NCBI RefSeq assembly: GCF_004362405.1
Contig: NZ_SNXE01000001.1
Location: 310,001-374,000, forward strand
Direction: 5' to 3'
Length of the DNA: 64,000 nt
DNA from: Roseateles asaccharophilus
Lineage (GTDB): Bacteria; Pseudomonadota; Gammaproteobacteria; Burkholderiales; Burkholderiaceae_C
Shown here: one piece after another, positions 7,739 through 16,758 of the stretch
How the letters are laid out: each line of letters opens with the position of its first letter
Numbering within the stretch: position 1 is the first letter of the stretch
Notes under the pieces: model-generated
Told to the model about the DNA's origin: nothing
The model's input: the letters and a program-made list of their open reading frames with translations, nothing else
The model's database searches: none
Program-made: the position numbers and the translations under genes

Positions 7739-9166
7739 ATGCATGCCCTGACCCTCCCGCCCGCGGGACACCATGACGAGATGCTGCTGGCCAGCGGGGC
7801 GATACGCCCGCACTACCAGGCCTTTGCCCACTGGCTGCAGGCCCAGACGCCCGAGGCCCTGGCCAAGAAGCGGGCCGAGGCGGACCTGCTCTTCCACAAG
7901 GTGGGCATCACCTTCGCCGTCTACGGCGACGAGGCCGGCGCCGAGCGCCTGATCCCCTTCGACACCGTGCCGCGCATCGTGCCGGCCGAGGAATGGCGGA
8001 TGCTGGAGGCCGGCCTGCGCCAGCGCGTGAGCGCGCTGAACAAATTCCTCTGGGACATCTACCACGATCACGAGATCATCAAGGCCGGCCTGATCCCGGC
8101 CGAGCAGGTCTTTGCCAATGCCCAGTACCAGCCCGCCATGCAGGGCCTGGACCTTCCGCTGGGCATCTACGCCCACATCACCGGGGTGGACCTGATCCGC
8201 CACGCGGACGGCGGCTACTACGTGCTGGAAGACAATCTGCGCGTGCCCAGCGGGGTCTCCTACATGCTGGAGAACCGCAAGATGATGATGCGGCTCTTCC
8301 CCGAACTCTTCGAGCGCTACCAGGTGGCGCCGGTGGCCCACTACCCCACCCTGCTGCTCAACACCCTGCGCCACGCCAGCACCGTGGACAACCCCACCGT
8401 GGTGGTGCTCACGCCCGGCCCCTTCAACAGCGCCTATTTCGAGCACGCCTTCCTGGCCCAGCAGATGGGCGTGGAGCTGGTGGAGGGGCAGGACCTCTTC
8501 GTCAAGGACGACCACCTCTACATGCGCACCACGGTGGGGCCGCAGCGGGTGGACGTGATCTACCGCCGCATCGACGACGCCTTCCTCGACCCCCTGGCCT
8601 TCCGCGCCGACTCCATGCTGGGCGTGCCGGGCCTGCTCTCGGTCTACAAAAAGGGCCATCTGATCCTGGCCAATGCCATAGGCACCGGGGTGGCGGACGA
8701 CAAGTCCATCTACCCCTATGTGCCGGACATGATCCGCTTCTACCTGGGCGAGGAGCCCATCCTGCACAACGTGCCCACCTGGCAGTGCCGCAAGCCCGCC
8801 GATCTGGACCATGTGCTGGCCCATATGGCCGAGCTGGTGGTCAAGGAGGTGCATGGCGCTGGCGGCTACGGCATGCTGGTGGGCCCGGCCGCCACGGCCG
8901 CCGAGGTGGATGCCTTCCGCGAGCGCGTGCGCGCCAACCCCAGCAACTACATCGCCCAGCCCACGCTGTGCCTGTCCAGCTGCCCCACCTTTGTGGAGAG
9001 TGGCATAGCCCCGCGCCACATCGATCTGCGGCCCTTTGTGCTGACCGGCCGCGAGGTGCAGATGGTCTCGGGCGGTCTGACCCGCGTCGCGCTCAAGCAG
9101 GGCTCCCTGGTGGTCAATTCCTCGCAAGGCGGCGGCACCAAGGACACCTGGATTCTGGAGAACTGA
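7739..9166 (+). CDS. circularly permuted ATP-grasp protein (amidoligase-type)
   Basis: A 475-residue cytoplasmic protein of the circularly permuted ATP-grasp type 2 family. Diagnostic segments are LEDNLRVPSGVSYMLENR near residues 162-179, GTGVADDKSIYPYVPDMI near 320, and a Gly-rich GAGGYGMLVGP near 375, with the family's KEVHGAGGYG nucleotide-binding loop. Relatives were proposed by comparative genomics to be peptide or amide-bond ligases; no substrate is established. First gene of the four-gene operon; the alpha-E gene follows after 2 bp. Confidence 0.9.
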   Translation: MHALTLPPAGHHDEMLLASGAIRPHYQAFAHWLQAQTPEALAKKRAEADLLFHKVGITFAVYGDEAGAERLIPFDTVPRIVPAEEWRMLEAGLRQRVSALNKFLWDIYHDHEIIKAGLIPAEQVFANAQYQPAMQGLDLPLGIYAHITGVDLIRHADGGYYVLEDNLRVPSGVSYMLENRKMMMRLFPELFERYQVAPVAHYPTLLLNTLRHASTVDNPTVVVLTPGPFNSAYFEHAFLAQQMGVELVEGQDLFVKDDHLYMRTTVGPQRVDVIYRRIDDAFLDPLAFRADSMLGVPGLLSVYKKGHLILANAIGTGVADDKSIYPYVPDMIRFYLGEEPILHNVPTWQCRKPADLDHVLAHMAELVVKEVHGAGGYGMLVGPAATAAEVDAFRERVRANPSNYIAQPTLCLSSCPTFVESGIAPRHIDLRPFVLTGREVQMVSGGLTRVALKQGSLVVNSSQGGGTKDTWILEN

Positions 9167-9168
9167 AG

Positions 9169-10137
9169 ATGTTGTCGAGAACCGCTGCCCAGCTCTACTG
9201 GATGAGCCGCTATGTGGAGCGCGCCGAGAACCTGGTGCGCATGCTGGACGTGACGCACTCCCTGTCCCTGCTGCCGCAGAGCCGCGGCGCGCTCACCGAA
9301 CTGGCCGCGCCCCTGGCCGTGACCGGCGCGCTGGAGGCCTACAGCGCCCGCCACCCCAAGCTCGATGCCCAGGCCCTGTTCAACTTCATGGCCCTGGATC
9401 TGGAGAACCCGGCCTCGGTGCTGAGCTGCCTGAAGCTGGCGCGCGAGAACGCCCATGCGGTGCGCGGCCAGATCACGGCCGAGATGTGGGAGGCCATCAA
9501 CAGCACCTGGCTGGAAGGCCGCCAGTTCCCCAAGCGCGGCATCCCCAGCGTCTCCAGCTTCTTCGACTGGGTCAAGGAGCGCTCCCACCTCTTCCGCGGC
9601 GCCACCTACGGCACCCTGCAGCGCAATGACGCCTACTGCTTCATCCGCCTGGGCACCTTCGTGGAGCGGGCCGACAACACCGCGCGCCTGCTGGACGTGA
9701 AGTCCCAGCTGATCGAGCCCGCGGTGGACTCCCTGATGCCGGTGGACGCGCCCAGCGAGAGCGCGCCCGACTTCTACGCCTGGAGCGCCCTGCTGCGCTC
9801 GCTCTCGGCCTTCGAGGCCTACCACGCCGCCTACCGCGACAGCCTGGACGGCCGCCGCGTGACCGAGCTGCTGATCCTGCGGCCCGATGTGCCGCGCAGC
9901 CTGCGCGCCTGCTGCGACGAAATCGTGGCCATCCTGCCCCAGATCGAGGCCAACCCCGGCGCCCAGGACGCCGGCCGCCAGGTCAAGCTGCTGGCCGGCC
10001 GCCTGGCCCTGCGCCTGGAGTATGGTCGGGTGGACGAGATCCTGGACGCCGGCCTGCACCGCTGGCTGACCGGCTTCCTGGACGAGTCGGCCGGGCTGGG
10101 CGAGGCCATACGCAGCGCCTACCTCGAAGCCAACTGA
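9169..10137 (+). CDS. alpha-E domain protein
   Basis: A 322-residue, almost entirely helical protein starting MLSRTAAQLYWMSRYVERAENLVRML, the hallmark of the alpha-E family (DUF403). Other conserved segments are REN-AHAVRGQI, GTLQRNDAYCFIRLGTFVERADNTARLLD. The family occurs almost only beside circularly permuted ATP-grasp proteins and transglutaminases, and is thought to act with them; its biochemical role is unknown. ATG sits 2 bp after the upstream stop with the ribosome site inside that gene's end, so translation is probably coupled. Confidence 0.93.
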   Translation: MLSRTAAQLYWMSRYVERAENLVRMLDVTHSLSLLPQSRGALTELAAPLAVTGALEAYSARHPKLDAQALFNFMALDLENPASVLSCLKLARENAHAVRGQITAEMWEAINSTWLEGRQFPKRGIPSVSSFFDWVKERSHLFRGATYGTLQRNDAYCFIRLGTFVERADNTARLLDVKSQLIEPAVDSLMPVDAPSESAPDFYAWSALLRSLSAFEAYHAAYRDSLDGRRVTELLILRPDVPRSLRACCDEIVAILPQIEANPGAQDAGRQVKLLAGRLALRLEYGRVDEILDAGLHRWLTGFLDESAGLGEAIRSAYLEAN

Positions 10138-10170
10138 CGCACACCCTCCCCTGCCCGCGCGGAGCCGGCC

Positions 10171-10992
10171 ATGCACCTGCTGATCGCCCACGAAACCGTC
10201 TATCGCTACGAGCTGCCGCCCACGCGCAGCACCCAGTACCTGCGCCTGACGCCGCAAAGCGATGCGCGCCAGCGCGTGCTGCGCTGGGCGCTGGGCCTGC
10301 CCGCGCGCGCCAGCGAGTCGCGCGACGCCTATGGCAATGTGATGCATGTGCTGACCCTGGACCGCCCCGGCCAGGAGATCCATCTGCAGGCCCGCGGCGA
10401 GGTGGACACGGAGGACGGTCCGCCCCGACCCGACGCGCAGGACCAGTTGCCCGCCCCGCTCTTTCTGCGCGAATCGCCCCTGACCCAGCCCGATGCGGCC
10501 CTGCGCGAGTTCGTGCAGCGCTGCACCGGCGCCCCCGGCAGCCTGGAGCCCCTGGCCGCCCTGCACACCCTGATGCAGGCCCTGGGCGAGCACATGCCCT
10601 ACACCCCCGGCGTCACCGATGCCGCCACGCCCGCGGCCCAGGCCTTCGCCTCGCGCCTGGGCGTGTGCCAGGACCATGCCCAGGTCTTCGTCACCTGCGC
10701 GCGCCTCCTGGGCCTGCCGGCCCGCTATGTCTCGGGCTATCTGGCGGCCGACGCCGAGCATGTGGCCAGCCACGCCTGGGCCGAGGTGCGCCTACCCGAC
10801 CCCGCGGGCGGCTGGCTGGGCTTTGATGTGAGCAACCAGTGCCTGGCCGGCGGCCGCTATGTGAAGCTGGCCATCGGTGCGGACTATCTGGACGCCTGCC
10901 CGGTGCGCGGCATGCGCCTGGGCGGCGGGGGCGAAGTGCTGCACACCCTGGTGCAGGTCAGCCTGGCCGGTGCCGCGGCCCAGCAGCAATAA
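10171..10992 (+). CDS. transglutaminase-like cysteine protease
   Basis: A 273-residue protein with the N-terminal bacterial transglutaminase-associated beta domain (MHLLIAHETVYRYELP...), then the papain-like transglutaminase core with a catalytic triad visible as Cys166 (GVCQDHA), His201 (SHAWAEV) and Asp219 (GFDVSN). In this operon context the family is believed to be a peptidase or amide-bond transferase. No signal peptide, so it acts in the cytoplasm. 33 bp separate it from the alpha-E gene. Confidence 0.93.
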   Translation: MHLLIAHETVYRYELPPTRSTQYLRLTPQSDARQRVLRWALGLPARASESRDAYGNVMHVLTLDRPGQEIHLQARGEVDTEDGPPRPDAQDQLPAPLFLRESPLTQPDAALREFVQRCTGAPGSLEPLAALHTLMQALGEHMPYTPGVTDAATPAAQAFASRLGVCQDHAQVFVTCARLLGLPARYVSGYLAADAEHVASHAWAEVRLPDPAGGWLGFDVSNQCLAGGRYVKLAIGADYLDACPVRGMRLGGGGEVLHTLVQVSLAGAAAQQQ

Positions 10993-11001
10993 TCCGGCCT
11001 C

Positions 11002-11736
11002 ATGACGTACTGCGTTGCCATGCGGCTTAAGGCCGGCCTGCTCTTCGCCTCCGACTCGCGCACCAATGCGGGGGTGGATCACATCTCCACCTTCCGCAAG
11101 ATGAATGTGTTCGAGCAGCCGGGCGAGCGCCTGATCTGCGTGCTCAATGCCGGCAATCTGGCCACCACGCAGAGCGTGATCAGCCTGCTGCGCCAGCGCT
11201 GCGCGCATGAGGGCCGGCATCTGCTGAACGTGGCCTCGCTCTACGAGGCGGCCGAGCTGCTGGGCCGCACGCTCAAGGAGGTGGTGGCGCGCGACGCCAA
11301 TGACGCCACCCTGGGCCAGGGCGTGGACTTCGGCGCCAACTTCATCATCGGCGGCCAGATCCGGGGCGAGGCGCCACGGCTCTTCCACGTCTACCCGCAA
11401 GGCAATTTCATCGAGGCCACCGAGGACACGCCCTACTTCCAGATCGGCGAGTCCAAGTACGGCAAGCCCATCATCGACCGCGTGATCCGCCATGGCTCCA
11501 GCCTCAACGAGGCGACCAAGTGCACGCTGATCTCGTTTGACTCCACCATACGCAGCAATCTCTCGGTGGGCCTGCCCATCGACATGCTGATCTACCGCAG
11601 CGACAGCTTTGCCCCCGCGGCCCCGCACCGGGTGGAAGCCACCGACCCCTACTTCCTCAAGCTCAGCCGCGGCTGGGGCGAGGGCTTGCGCCGCGTGTTC
11701 GCCAAGCTGCCGGACGAGGACTGGTTCGGCGGCTGA
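11002..11736 (+). CDS. Anbu, proteasome-like beta-subunit peptidase
   Basis: A 244-residue Ntn-hydrolase related to proteasome beta subunits. The start MTYCVAMRLKAGLLFASDSRTN places Thr2 to become the catalytic N-terminal threonine after Met removal, with Asp18 and Lys33 in positions like the proteasome's. Later segments YFQIGESKYGKP and DSTIRSNLSVG fit the family known as Anbu or proteasome-type protease. Anbu assembles into rings or helices in published structures; its substrates are unknown. It begins 9 bp after the transglutaminase gene and closes the operon; no unfoldase gene lies beside it. Confidence 0.92.
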   Translation: MTYCVAMRLKAGLLFASDSRTNAGVDHISTFRKMNVFEQPGERLICVLNAGNLATTQSVISLLRQRCAHEGRHLLNVASLYEAAELLGRTLKEVVARDANDATLGQGVDFGANFIIGGQIRGEAPRLFHVYPQGNFIEATEDTPYFQIGESKYGKPIIDRVIRHGSSLNEATKCTLISFDSTIRSNLSVGLPIDMLIYRSDSFAPAAPHRVEATDPYFLKLSRGWGEGLRRVFAKLPDEDWFGG

Positions 11737-11756
11737 GCACGCCGCCGGGCGAGACC

Positions 11757-12632
11757 TCAGACCGGGCCCAGCACCCGCATTGAGTAATCCACCGCGCGCA
11801 CATCCTTGGTCAGGCGACCGATGGAGATGCGGTCCACGCCGGTGGCGGCGATCCAGCGCAGCTGCTCCAGGGCCACGCCGCCCGAGACCTCCAGCAGGGC
11901 CGGGCGGCCGCGCGCTTCATTGAGGGCCACGGCGGCCTTCATCTGGGCCTCGTCGAAGTTGTCCAGCAGCACGCTGGTGGCGCCGGCGTCCAGGGCCTCC
12001 CGCAGCTCCTCCAGGTCTTCCACCTCAATCTGGATGTCCACACCCGCGTTCAGGGCCTGAGCCGCGCGCAGGGCCGCGCCCACACCACCGGCGGCGGCGA
12101 TGTGGTTTTCCTTGATCAGGATGCCGGCATAGAGGGCCAGGCGCTGGTTGGCGCCGCCGCCCACCCGCACCGCATACTTCTGCGCCAGGCGCAGGCCCGG
12201 CACGGTCTTGCGCGTGTCCAGCACCACGCAGCCGCGCGGGTGCGGGCTGGCGCCCTCGATGGCATCGGCATGGGCGCGGGTGATGCTGGCCGTGCCCGAG
12301 AGCAGCTGCAGAAAGTTCAGGGCCGGGCGCTCGGCCGAGAGCAGGGCGCGGCCGTCGGCCTCGATCTCGCAGACCAGGGTGTCGGCCGCCATGCGCGCGC
12401 CCTCGGCGTAATGCCAGTGGATGCGCGCCGTGGTGTCCAGCGCGGCGAACACGCCCTCGAACCAGTCGCGCCCGCACAGCACCGCGGCCTCGCGCACCCG
12501 CACCTGGGCCTTGACGCGGCGACCGGCCGGCACCAGCTGGGCGGTCCAGTCGCACACGCCGATGTCTTCCATCAGCGCCTCGCGGATATTGCGGGCACGG
12601 GCTTCTTCGAGGGTTTCGTTGTGGTCGAACAT
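11757..12632 (-). CDS. nadC: nicotinate-nucleotide pyrophosphorylase (carboxylating)
   Basis: A 291-residue enzyme of de novo NAD synthesis, converting quinolinate and PRPP to nicotinate mononucleotide. Recognised by EDIGVCDWTAQLVPAG, SAERPALNFLQLLSGTAS, DTRKTVPGLRLAQKYAVRVGGG, IKENHI and SGGV...GVDRISIGRLT. Length is normal for the family. ATG at 12632 is used; GTG at 12638 is possible. It lies just downstream, same strand, of an FAH-family hydrolase. No nadA or nadB is nearby. Confidence 0.95.
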   Translation of the reverse strand: MFDHNETLEEARARNIREALMEDIGVCDWTAQLVPAGRRVKAQVRVREAAVLCGRDWFEGVFAALDTTARIHWHYAEGARMAADTLVCEIEADGRALLSAERPALNFLQLLSGTASITRAHADAIEGASPHPRGCVVLDTRKTVPGLRLAQKYAVRVGGGANQRLALYAGILIKENHIAAAGGVGAALRAAQALNAGVDIQIEVEDLEELREALDAGATSVLLDNFDEAQMKAAVALNEARGRPALLEVSGGVALEQLRWIAATGVDRISIGRLTKDVRAVDYSMRVLGPV

Positions 12633-12657
12633 CGGCACAAGCGGCAGGGGTCGCGGT

Positions 12658-13356
12658 TTACTCGGGAGTCGTGATTGTCAGGCTCAAATCGCCCAGGCCC
12701 TCGATATGGCCCGTGATGCGGTCGCCGGGCTTGACCGCGCCCACGCCCTCGGGCGTGCCGGTGTAGATCAGGTCGCCGGGCTGCAGGTGATAGAACTGGG
12801 AGAGATTGGCCACGATCTCGGGCACGCTCCAGATCATGTCCGAGAGGTCGCCGCGCTGCTTCTCCACGCCGTTCACCGCCAGGGTGATGGCGCCGCCCTT
12901 GAGCTCGCCCGTCTGGACCGCGGGCACCAGCTCGCTGATGACGGCGGACTGCTCGAAGCCCTTGGCCGTGTCCCAGGGCCGGCCGGCGGCCTTGGCCTCG
13001 GCCTGCAGATCGCGGCGCGTCATGTCCAGGCCCGCGGCATAGCCCCAGACGGCCGCGCCCGCGGTCTCGGGCGTGGCCTTGAAGACCGGCGCGCCCAGGG
13101 CGATCACCAGCTCCATCTCGTAGTGCAGGTTCTGGGTGCCGGGCGGATAGGCCATGTCCGAGCCCGAGGGCAGCAGGGCATTGGCCGGCTTGCTGAAGTA
13201 AAAGGGCGCCTCGCGCTCGGGGTTGCCACCCATCTCGCGGGCATGGGCGGCGTAGTTGCGGCCCACGCAGAAGATGCGGTGCACGGCGTAGCGCTGCGCG
13301 CTGCCGCGCACCGCCACGCTGGCTTGTTCCTGGGGCGGGAAGACGTAGTCGGTCAT
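12658..13356 (-). CDS. fumarylacetoacetate hydrolase-family protein
   Basis: A 232-residue FAH-fold enzyme. Metal-binding and fold motifs are FCVGRNYAAHAREMG, HYEMELV (the Glu residues that bind the divalent ion), GYAAGLDMTRRDLQ and YTGTPEGVG. The single-domain length suits the fumarylpyruvate/acylpyruvate hydrolase subgroup more than true fumarylacetoacetase. ATG at 13356 gives the usual short N-terminus. It is followed by nadC after 25 bp. A C-C bond hydrolase acting on a 2-oxo or acylpyruvate substrate is likely, but which one is not evident. Confidence 0.88.
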   Translation of the reverse strand: MTDYVFPPQEQASVAVRGSAQRYAVHRIFCVGRNYAAHAREMGGNPEREAPFYFSKPANALLPSGSDMAYPPGTQNLHYEMELVIALGAPVFKATPETAGAAVWGYAAGLDMTRRDLQAEAKAAGRPWDTAKGFEQSAVISELVPAVQTGELKGGAITLAVNGVEKQRGDLSDMIWSVPEIVANLSQFYHLQPGDLIYTGTPEGVGAVKPGDRITGHIEGLGDLSLTITTPE

Positions 13357-13460
13357 GATGTGGCGTAGCTCCGCAAGACTGAACAATGCGCCAGCATAGC
13401 CAAGCATGCGGGCCCGCTCGTCGGGCTTGTGCGCAATGCGCAGACGCTACCATCGCGCCC

Positions 13461-14561
13461 ATGCGCATGCCCTCGCCGCTTCTGCTGCCCCCGCTGCTGC
13501 TGGCCCTGCTCGCCGCCGGTTGCGCCACGCGCGCGCCCCAGCCATCCGGCGATCCGGCGCCCGCCCCGCGCCCCGCCGGAGGCTGGCCCGACAAGGACGG
13601 CCCCGACGCGGTGATTCCCCCCGATCTGCACAAGGTGCCCGATGCCCAGCCGCGCCTGGAGCCCATCCGCAAGGGCGGGCCCAACAAGCCCTACGAGGTG
13701 CTGGGCCAGCGCTACGAGCCCATGACCGAGGACCGGCCGCTGGTCGAGCGCGGCTTGGCCTCCTGGTACGGCCGCAAGTTCCATGGCCGCCCCACCTCGA
13801 CCGGCGAGGTCTACAACATGTACGCCATGTCGGCCGCCCACCCCACCATGCCGCTGCCCAGCTATGCGCGGGTGCGCAACCCCAAGAATGGCCGCGAGGT
13901 GATCGTGCGCGTCAATGACCGCGGCCCCTTCCACAAGGGCCGCGTCATCGACCTCAGCTACACCGCCGCACTCAAGCTGGACCTGCTGCGCGGTGTGGCG
14001 CCGGTGGAGGTGGAGCGCATCACCTACGAGGACATCCGTACCGGTGCCTGGATGCGGGGCGGCACACCGGCAGACGCCACGGTCCTGTCCGCGGCCGAAC
14101 CCGCCCCGCTCTTCGTGCCCGGCGCGGCCGCTGGCGCGCCCGAGCAGACCAGCACCGCCTTGCTGCGCAATCCACCCGCCGCAACGCCCGCCCCGACGCC
14201 GACGCCCCCGCCTGCACCCGCACCCAGTCTCGCGGCCGGTGCACAAACGGATCCGGCCGCCCTGCTCGCCGGTGGCAGCAGCAGCGGCGGCGGCGAGAGC
14301 ACTGCACGCACCGACGCCAAGATCGCGCCCGGCTTCTGGCTGCAGCTGGGCGCCTACGCCCGGCTGGACGGGGCCGAGACCATGCGCCGCCAGGTGCTGG
14401 AGCGCCTGGACAGCCTGGCCCCCCTGCTGGCCGTGGTGCGCGACAAGGGCCTGCACCGCCTGCAGGCCGGCCCCTACGCCAGCCGCGACGACGCGCGCCA
14501 GGCCGCCGAGCGCCTGCGCCTGGAGCTGGCGCTCACGCCCCTGGTGGTAGAGCGGCGCTGA
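13461..14561 (+). CDS. rlpA: RlpA-family lipoprotein, septal lytic transglycosylase
   Basis: A 366-residue lipoprotein: signal peptide with lipobox LAAG/C near residue 21, a double-psi beta-barrel domain at about residues 90-190 (GLASWYGRKFHGRPTSTGE, VRVNDRGPFHKGRVIDLS), a Pro/Ala-rich linker, and a C-terminal SPOR domain (FWLQLGAYARLDGAE). RlpA cleaves denuded glycan strands in Pseudomonas and localises to the septum through SPOR. The catalytic-type Asp and His of the barrel are present. The convergent oxidoreductase gene ends 4 bp away. Confidence 0.92.
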   Translation: MRMPSPLLLPPLLLALLAAGCATRAPQPSGDPAPAPRPAGGWPDKDGPDAVIPPDLHKVPDAQPRLEPIRKGGPNKPYEVLGQRYEPMTEDRPLVERGLASWYGRKFHGRPTSTGEVYNMYAMSAAHPTMPLPSYARVRNPKNGREVIVRVNDRGPFHKGRVIDLSYTAALKLDLLRGVAPVEVERITYEDIRTGAWMRGGTPADATVLSAAEPAPLFVPGAAAGAPEQTSTALLRNPPAATPAPTPTPPPAPAPSLAAGAQTDPAALLAGGSSSGGGESTARTDAKIAPGFWLQLGAYARLDGAETMRRQVLERLDSLAPLLAVVRDKGLHRLQAGPYASRDDARQAAERLRLELALTPLVVERR

Positions 14562-14565
14562 GCGA

Positions 14566-15159
14566 TCAGCGTCCCAAGCGCCCCAGCTCGGCAGCCCGCG
14601 CCAGCCAGCGTTCCCGCTGCGCGGGCGTGCTCTTGATCACCGGGCTGAACTCGCTGATGCGCACCGGCGCCACGCCGCAGAACTCCAGCACCGCGTCCTT
14701 CATCATGCGGTGGGCCGGGGCGCCTTGCAGCCAACGGAAGTACCAGCCGGGCGTGTCCAGGCTGACTAGTAGGCGGGCGCTGCGGCCCTTGAGCAGGCGC
14801 TTGGGCCAGGTCTGCGCCGCGGTGTAGCGAAAGGCAAAGCCGGGCGTCAGCAGGCGGTCCAGCAGGCCCTTGAGCAGGGCCGGCACCGAGCCCCACCAGA
14901 CGGGGTAGACCCAGACCAGGTGGTCTGCGGCCCGGATCTGCTGTTGCAGGCGCTGCAGATCGGGCTCCAGCGGCGGCAGGCTTTCATAGCCCGCAGGCAG
15001 ATTCGGCGAGAAGTGCAGCGCGGCGACATGCACCTGCTCCACCTCATGACCGGCCGCGCTGGCCGCCTGGGCATAGGCTTGGCCCAGGGCGGCGCAGAAG
15101 CTGTCGGACCGGGGATGGGCCTGGATCAGGAGAATGCGTTTGGCTTGAGGGTTCTTCAT
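14566..15159 (-). CDS. flavodoxin-fold NAD(P)H dehydrogenase (quinone-reductase type)
   Basis: A 197-residue protein of the NQO/modulator-of-drug-activity family. The N-terminal KRILLIQAHPRSDSFCAALG binds flavin phosphate, and VWVYPVWWGSVPALLKGLLDR lines the flavin site; GWYFRWLQGAPAH follows. Such enzymes reduce quinones or other electrophiles using NAD(P)H. It sits 34 bp after a MerR-family gene in the same direction, a common pairing in which the regulator responds to stress. ATG at 15159 matches the family start. Confidence 0.88.
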   Translation of the reverse strand: MKNPQAKRILLIQAHPRSDSFCAALGQAYAQAASAAGHEVEQVHVAALHFSPNLPAGYESLPPLEPDLQRLQQQIRAADHLVWVYPVWWGSVPALLKGLLDRLLTPGFAFRYTAAQTWPKRLLKGRSARLLVSLDTPGWYFRWLQGAPAHRMMKDAVLEFCGVAPVRISEFSPVIKSTPAQRERWLARAAELGRLGR

Positions 15160-15193
15160 GGGCGCAGTCTGGGCCTTGCCCCATGGGGCAGAG

Positions 15194-15589
15194 TCAAGCC
15201 TCGCGCTCGAACTCCTCGCACAGAGGTTCCAGCCTGCCGCTGAGCAGCATGGCCTCGCAGTCCAGCAAGAGACGATCCTGATGCGCCAGGCGCTCGCGTT
15301 CGCGCGCCAGAGTCTGGCGCTTGAGGCGCACGGCATTCAGCAGTGCGCCCAGCTCGGGCCGCGGCCCGTGATCAAAGAACAGGCGCTGCAATTCCTGCAA
15401 TCGAAAGCCCACGGCCTGGGCCTGGCGGATGAAGCGCACCGCCTCCTCGTGCGCCGGCTCGTAGACCCGGTAGCTGCCGCGGCGGCGCGGCGCGGGGATC
15501 AGGCCCAGGCTTTCGTACAGGCGCAGGGCCTTGACACTGGCCCCGGTGCGGCGCGCCAGCTCGCCGATCAGCAGGCCGGCCTCGCTCAC
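15194..15589 (-). CDS. MerR-family transcriptional regulator
   Basis: A 131-residue regulator with the winged-helix MerR domain at the N-terminus: IGELARRTGASVKALRLYESLGLIPAPRRRGSYRVY, then a dimerisation coiled coil (RQTLARERERLAHQDRLLLD). The effector tail is short and lacks metal-binding Cys clusters apart from two isolated Cys, so it is not a typical mercury or copper sensor. Start is GTG at 15589, overlapping the CoA transferase stop as GTGA. It probably controls the flanking quinone-reductase gene, which is inference from position. Confidence 0.9.
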   Translation of the reverse strand: MSEAGLLIGELARRTGASVKALRLYESLGLIPAPRRRGSYRVYEPAHEEAVRFIRQAQAVGFRLQELQRLFFDHGPRPELGALLNAVRLKRQTLARERERLAHQDRLLLDCEAMLLSGRLEPLCEEFEREA

Positions 15590-16749
15590 GCCTTGCGCTC
15601 CCCGGGCAGCAGCTCGGCATTGTGCTCACCCAGGCTGGGCGCCAGGCTGCGGATGGCGCCGGGCGTGTCGCTGAGCTTGGGCACCACGCCGGGCACATCG
15701 AGCGCCAGCCCCGAGGCGGTGACGATGCGCTCGATCATGCCGCGGGCGCGGTAATGCGGGTCCTCGGCAATATCACGCGCGGTGTAGATGCGGCCCACCG
15801 GCACGCGCGCCGCCTGCAGCGTGGCCAGCACCTCGGCCACAGGGCGCTGCACGGTCCAGGCCGTGATGGCCGCATCCAGCTCGTCCACGCGGGCGGCCCG
15901 GCCGGCATTGCCGGAAAGTAGCGGGTCTTGTCCCAGGTCCTCGCGGTCTATGGCCGTCATCAGGCGCTTGAAGATGGAGTCACCATTGCCGCCGATGACC
16001 ACCTGGCCGTCGGCGCAGCGGTAGGCATTGCTGGGTGCGATGCCCGGCAGGGCCGAGCCCGCCGGCTCGCGCACCGCGCCAAAGGCGCTGTACTCGGGCA
16101 GCAGGGACTCCATGCAGTTGAAGACCGATTCGTACAGGGCCACGTCCACCACCTGGCCGCGCCCGGTCCTCGCACGCGCCTGCAGGGCCAGCAGCACGCC
16201 GATCACGCCATGCAGGGCCGCCAGGGTGTCGCCCAGGCTCACGCCCGCGCGCACCGGCGGCCGGCCGGGCTCGCCCATCAGATGGCGCAGGCCGCCCATG
16301 GCCTCGGCCACCACGGCAAAGCCGGGCAGATCGCGGTAGGGGCCACTCTGGCCGTAGCCGCTGATGCGCAGCATGATGAGCCCGGGGTTGGCGGCGGCCA
16401 GGGTCTCGTAGCCCAGGCCCCAGTCCTCCATCAGGCCGGGGCGGAAGTTCTCGATCAGCACATCGGCCTCGGCCGCCAGCTGGCGCGCGATGGCGCGGCC
16501 GGCCTCCTGGCGCAGGTCCAGGGTCACGCTCTTCTTGTTGCGGCTCTGCACCTGCCACCAGACGCTCTCGCCCTGGTGCAGCAGGCGCCACTGGCGCAGG
16601 GGATCGCCCGTGCCAGGCGGTTCCACCTTGATGACCTCGGCACCGAAATCGGCCAGGGTCTTGCCGGCAAAGGGGCCGGCGATCAGCTGGCCCAGCTCCA
16701 GCACCTTGAGCCCGGCCAGGGGGCCGGAGGATTGCGCGACCTCACTCAT
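15586..16749 (-). CDS. CaiB/BaiF-family CoA transferase
   Basis: A 387-residue class III CoA transferase. The opening GLKVLELGQLIAGPFAGKTLADFGAEVIKVEPP, LIENFRPGLMEDWGLGYE and ISGYGQSGPY are family hallmarks, and Asp174 in SLGD is the expected catalytic carboxylate. It moves CoA between carboxylic acids; the acyl substrate is unknown, although succinyl-CoA-dependent dicarboxylate relatives are common. It lies between rlmJ (9 bp upstream) and merR (overlapping) in one leftward run. Confidence 0.93.
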   Translation of the reverse strand: MSEVAQSSGPLAGLKVLELGQLIAGPFAGKTLADFGAEVIKVEPPGTGDPLRQWRLLHQGESVWWQVQSRNKKSVTLDLRQEAGRAIARQLAAEADVLIENFRPGLMEDWGLGYETLAAANPGLIMLRISGYGQSGPYRDLPGFAVVAEAMGGLRHLMGEPGRPPVRAGVSLGDTLAALHGVIGVLLALQARARTGRGQVVDVALYESVFNCMESLLPEYSAFGAVREPAGSALPGIAPSNAYRCADGQVVIGGNGDSIFKRLMTAIDREDLGQDPLLSGNAGRAARVDELDAAITAWTVQRPVAEVLATLQAARVPVGRIYTARDIAEDPHYRARGMIERIVTASGLALDVPGVVPKLSDTPGAIRSLAPSLGEHNAELLPGERKA

Positions 16750-16758
16750 GCCCGGGGC

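Noticed and set aside
7493-9127. Minus-strand extension of the S33 hydrolase frame to over 1000 codons
   Set aside because: The added part is antisense to the strongly supported ATP-grasp gene. The true start at 7492 has a clear signal peptide, and the extension shows no domain.
8947-10773. Minus-strand 608-codon frame across alpha-E and transglutaminase
   Set aside because: Antisense to recognised genes with catalytic motifs on the plus strand; sequence is repetitive Gln/Gly/Ala.
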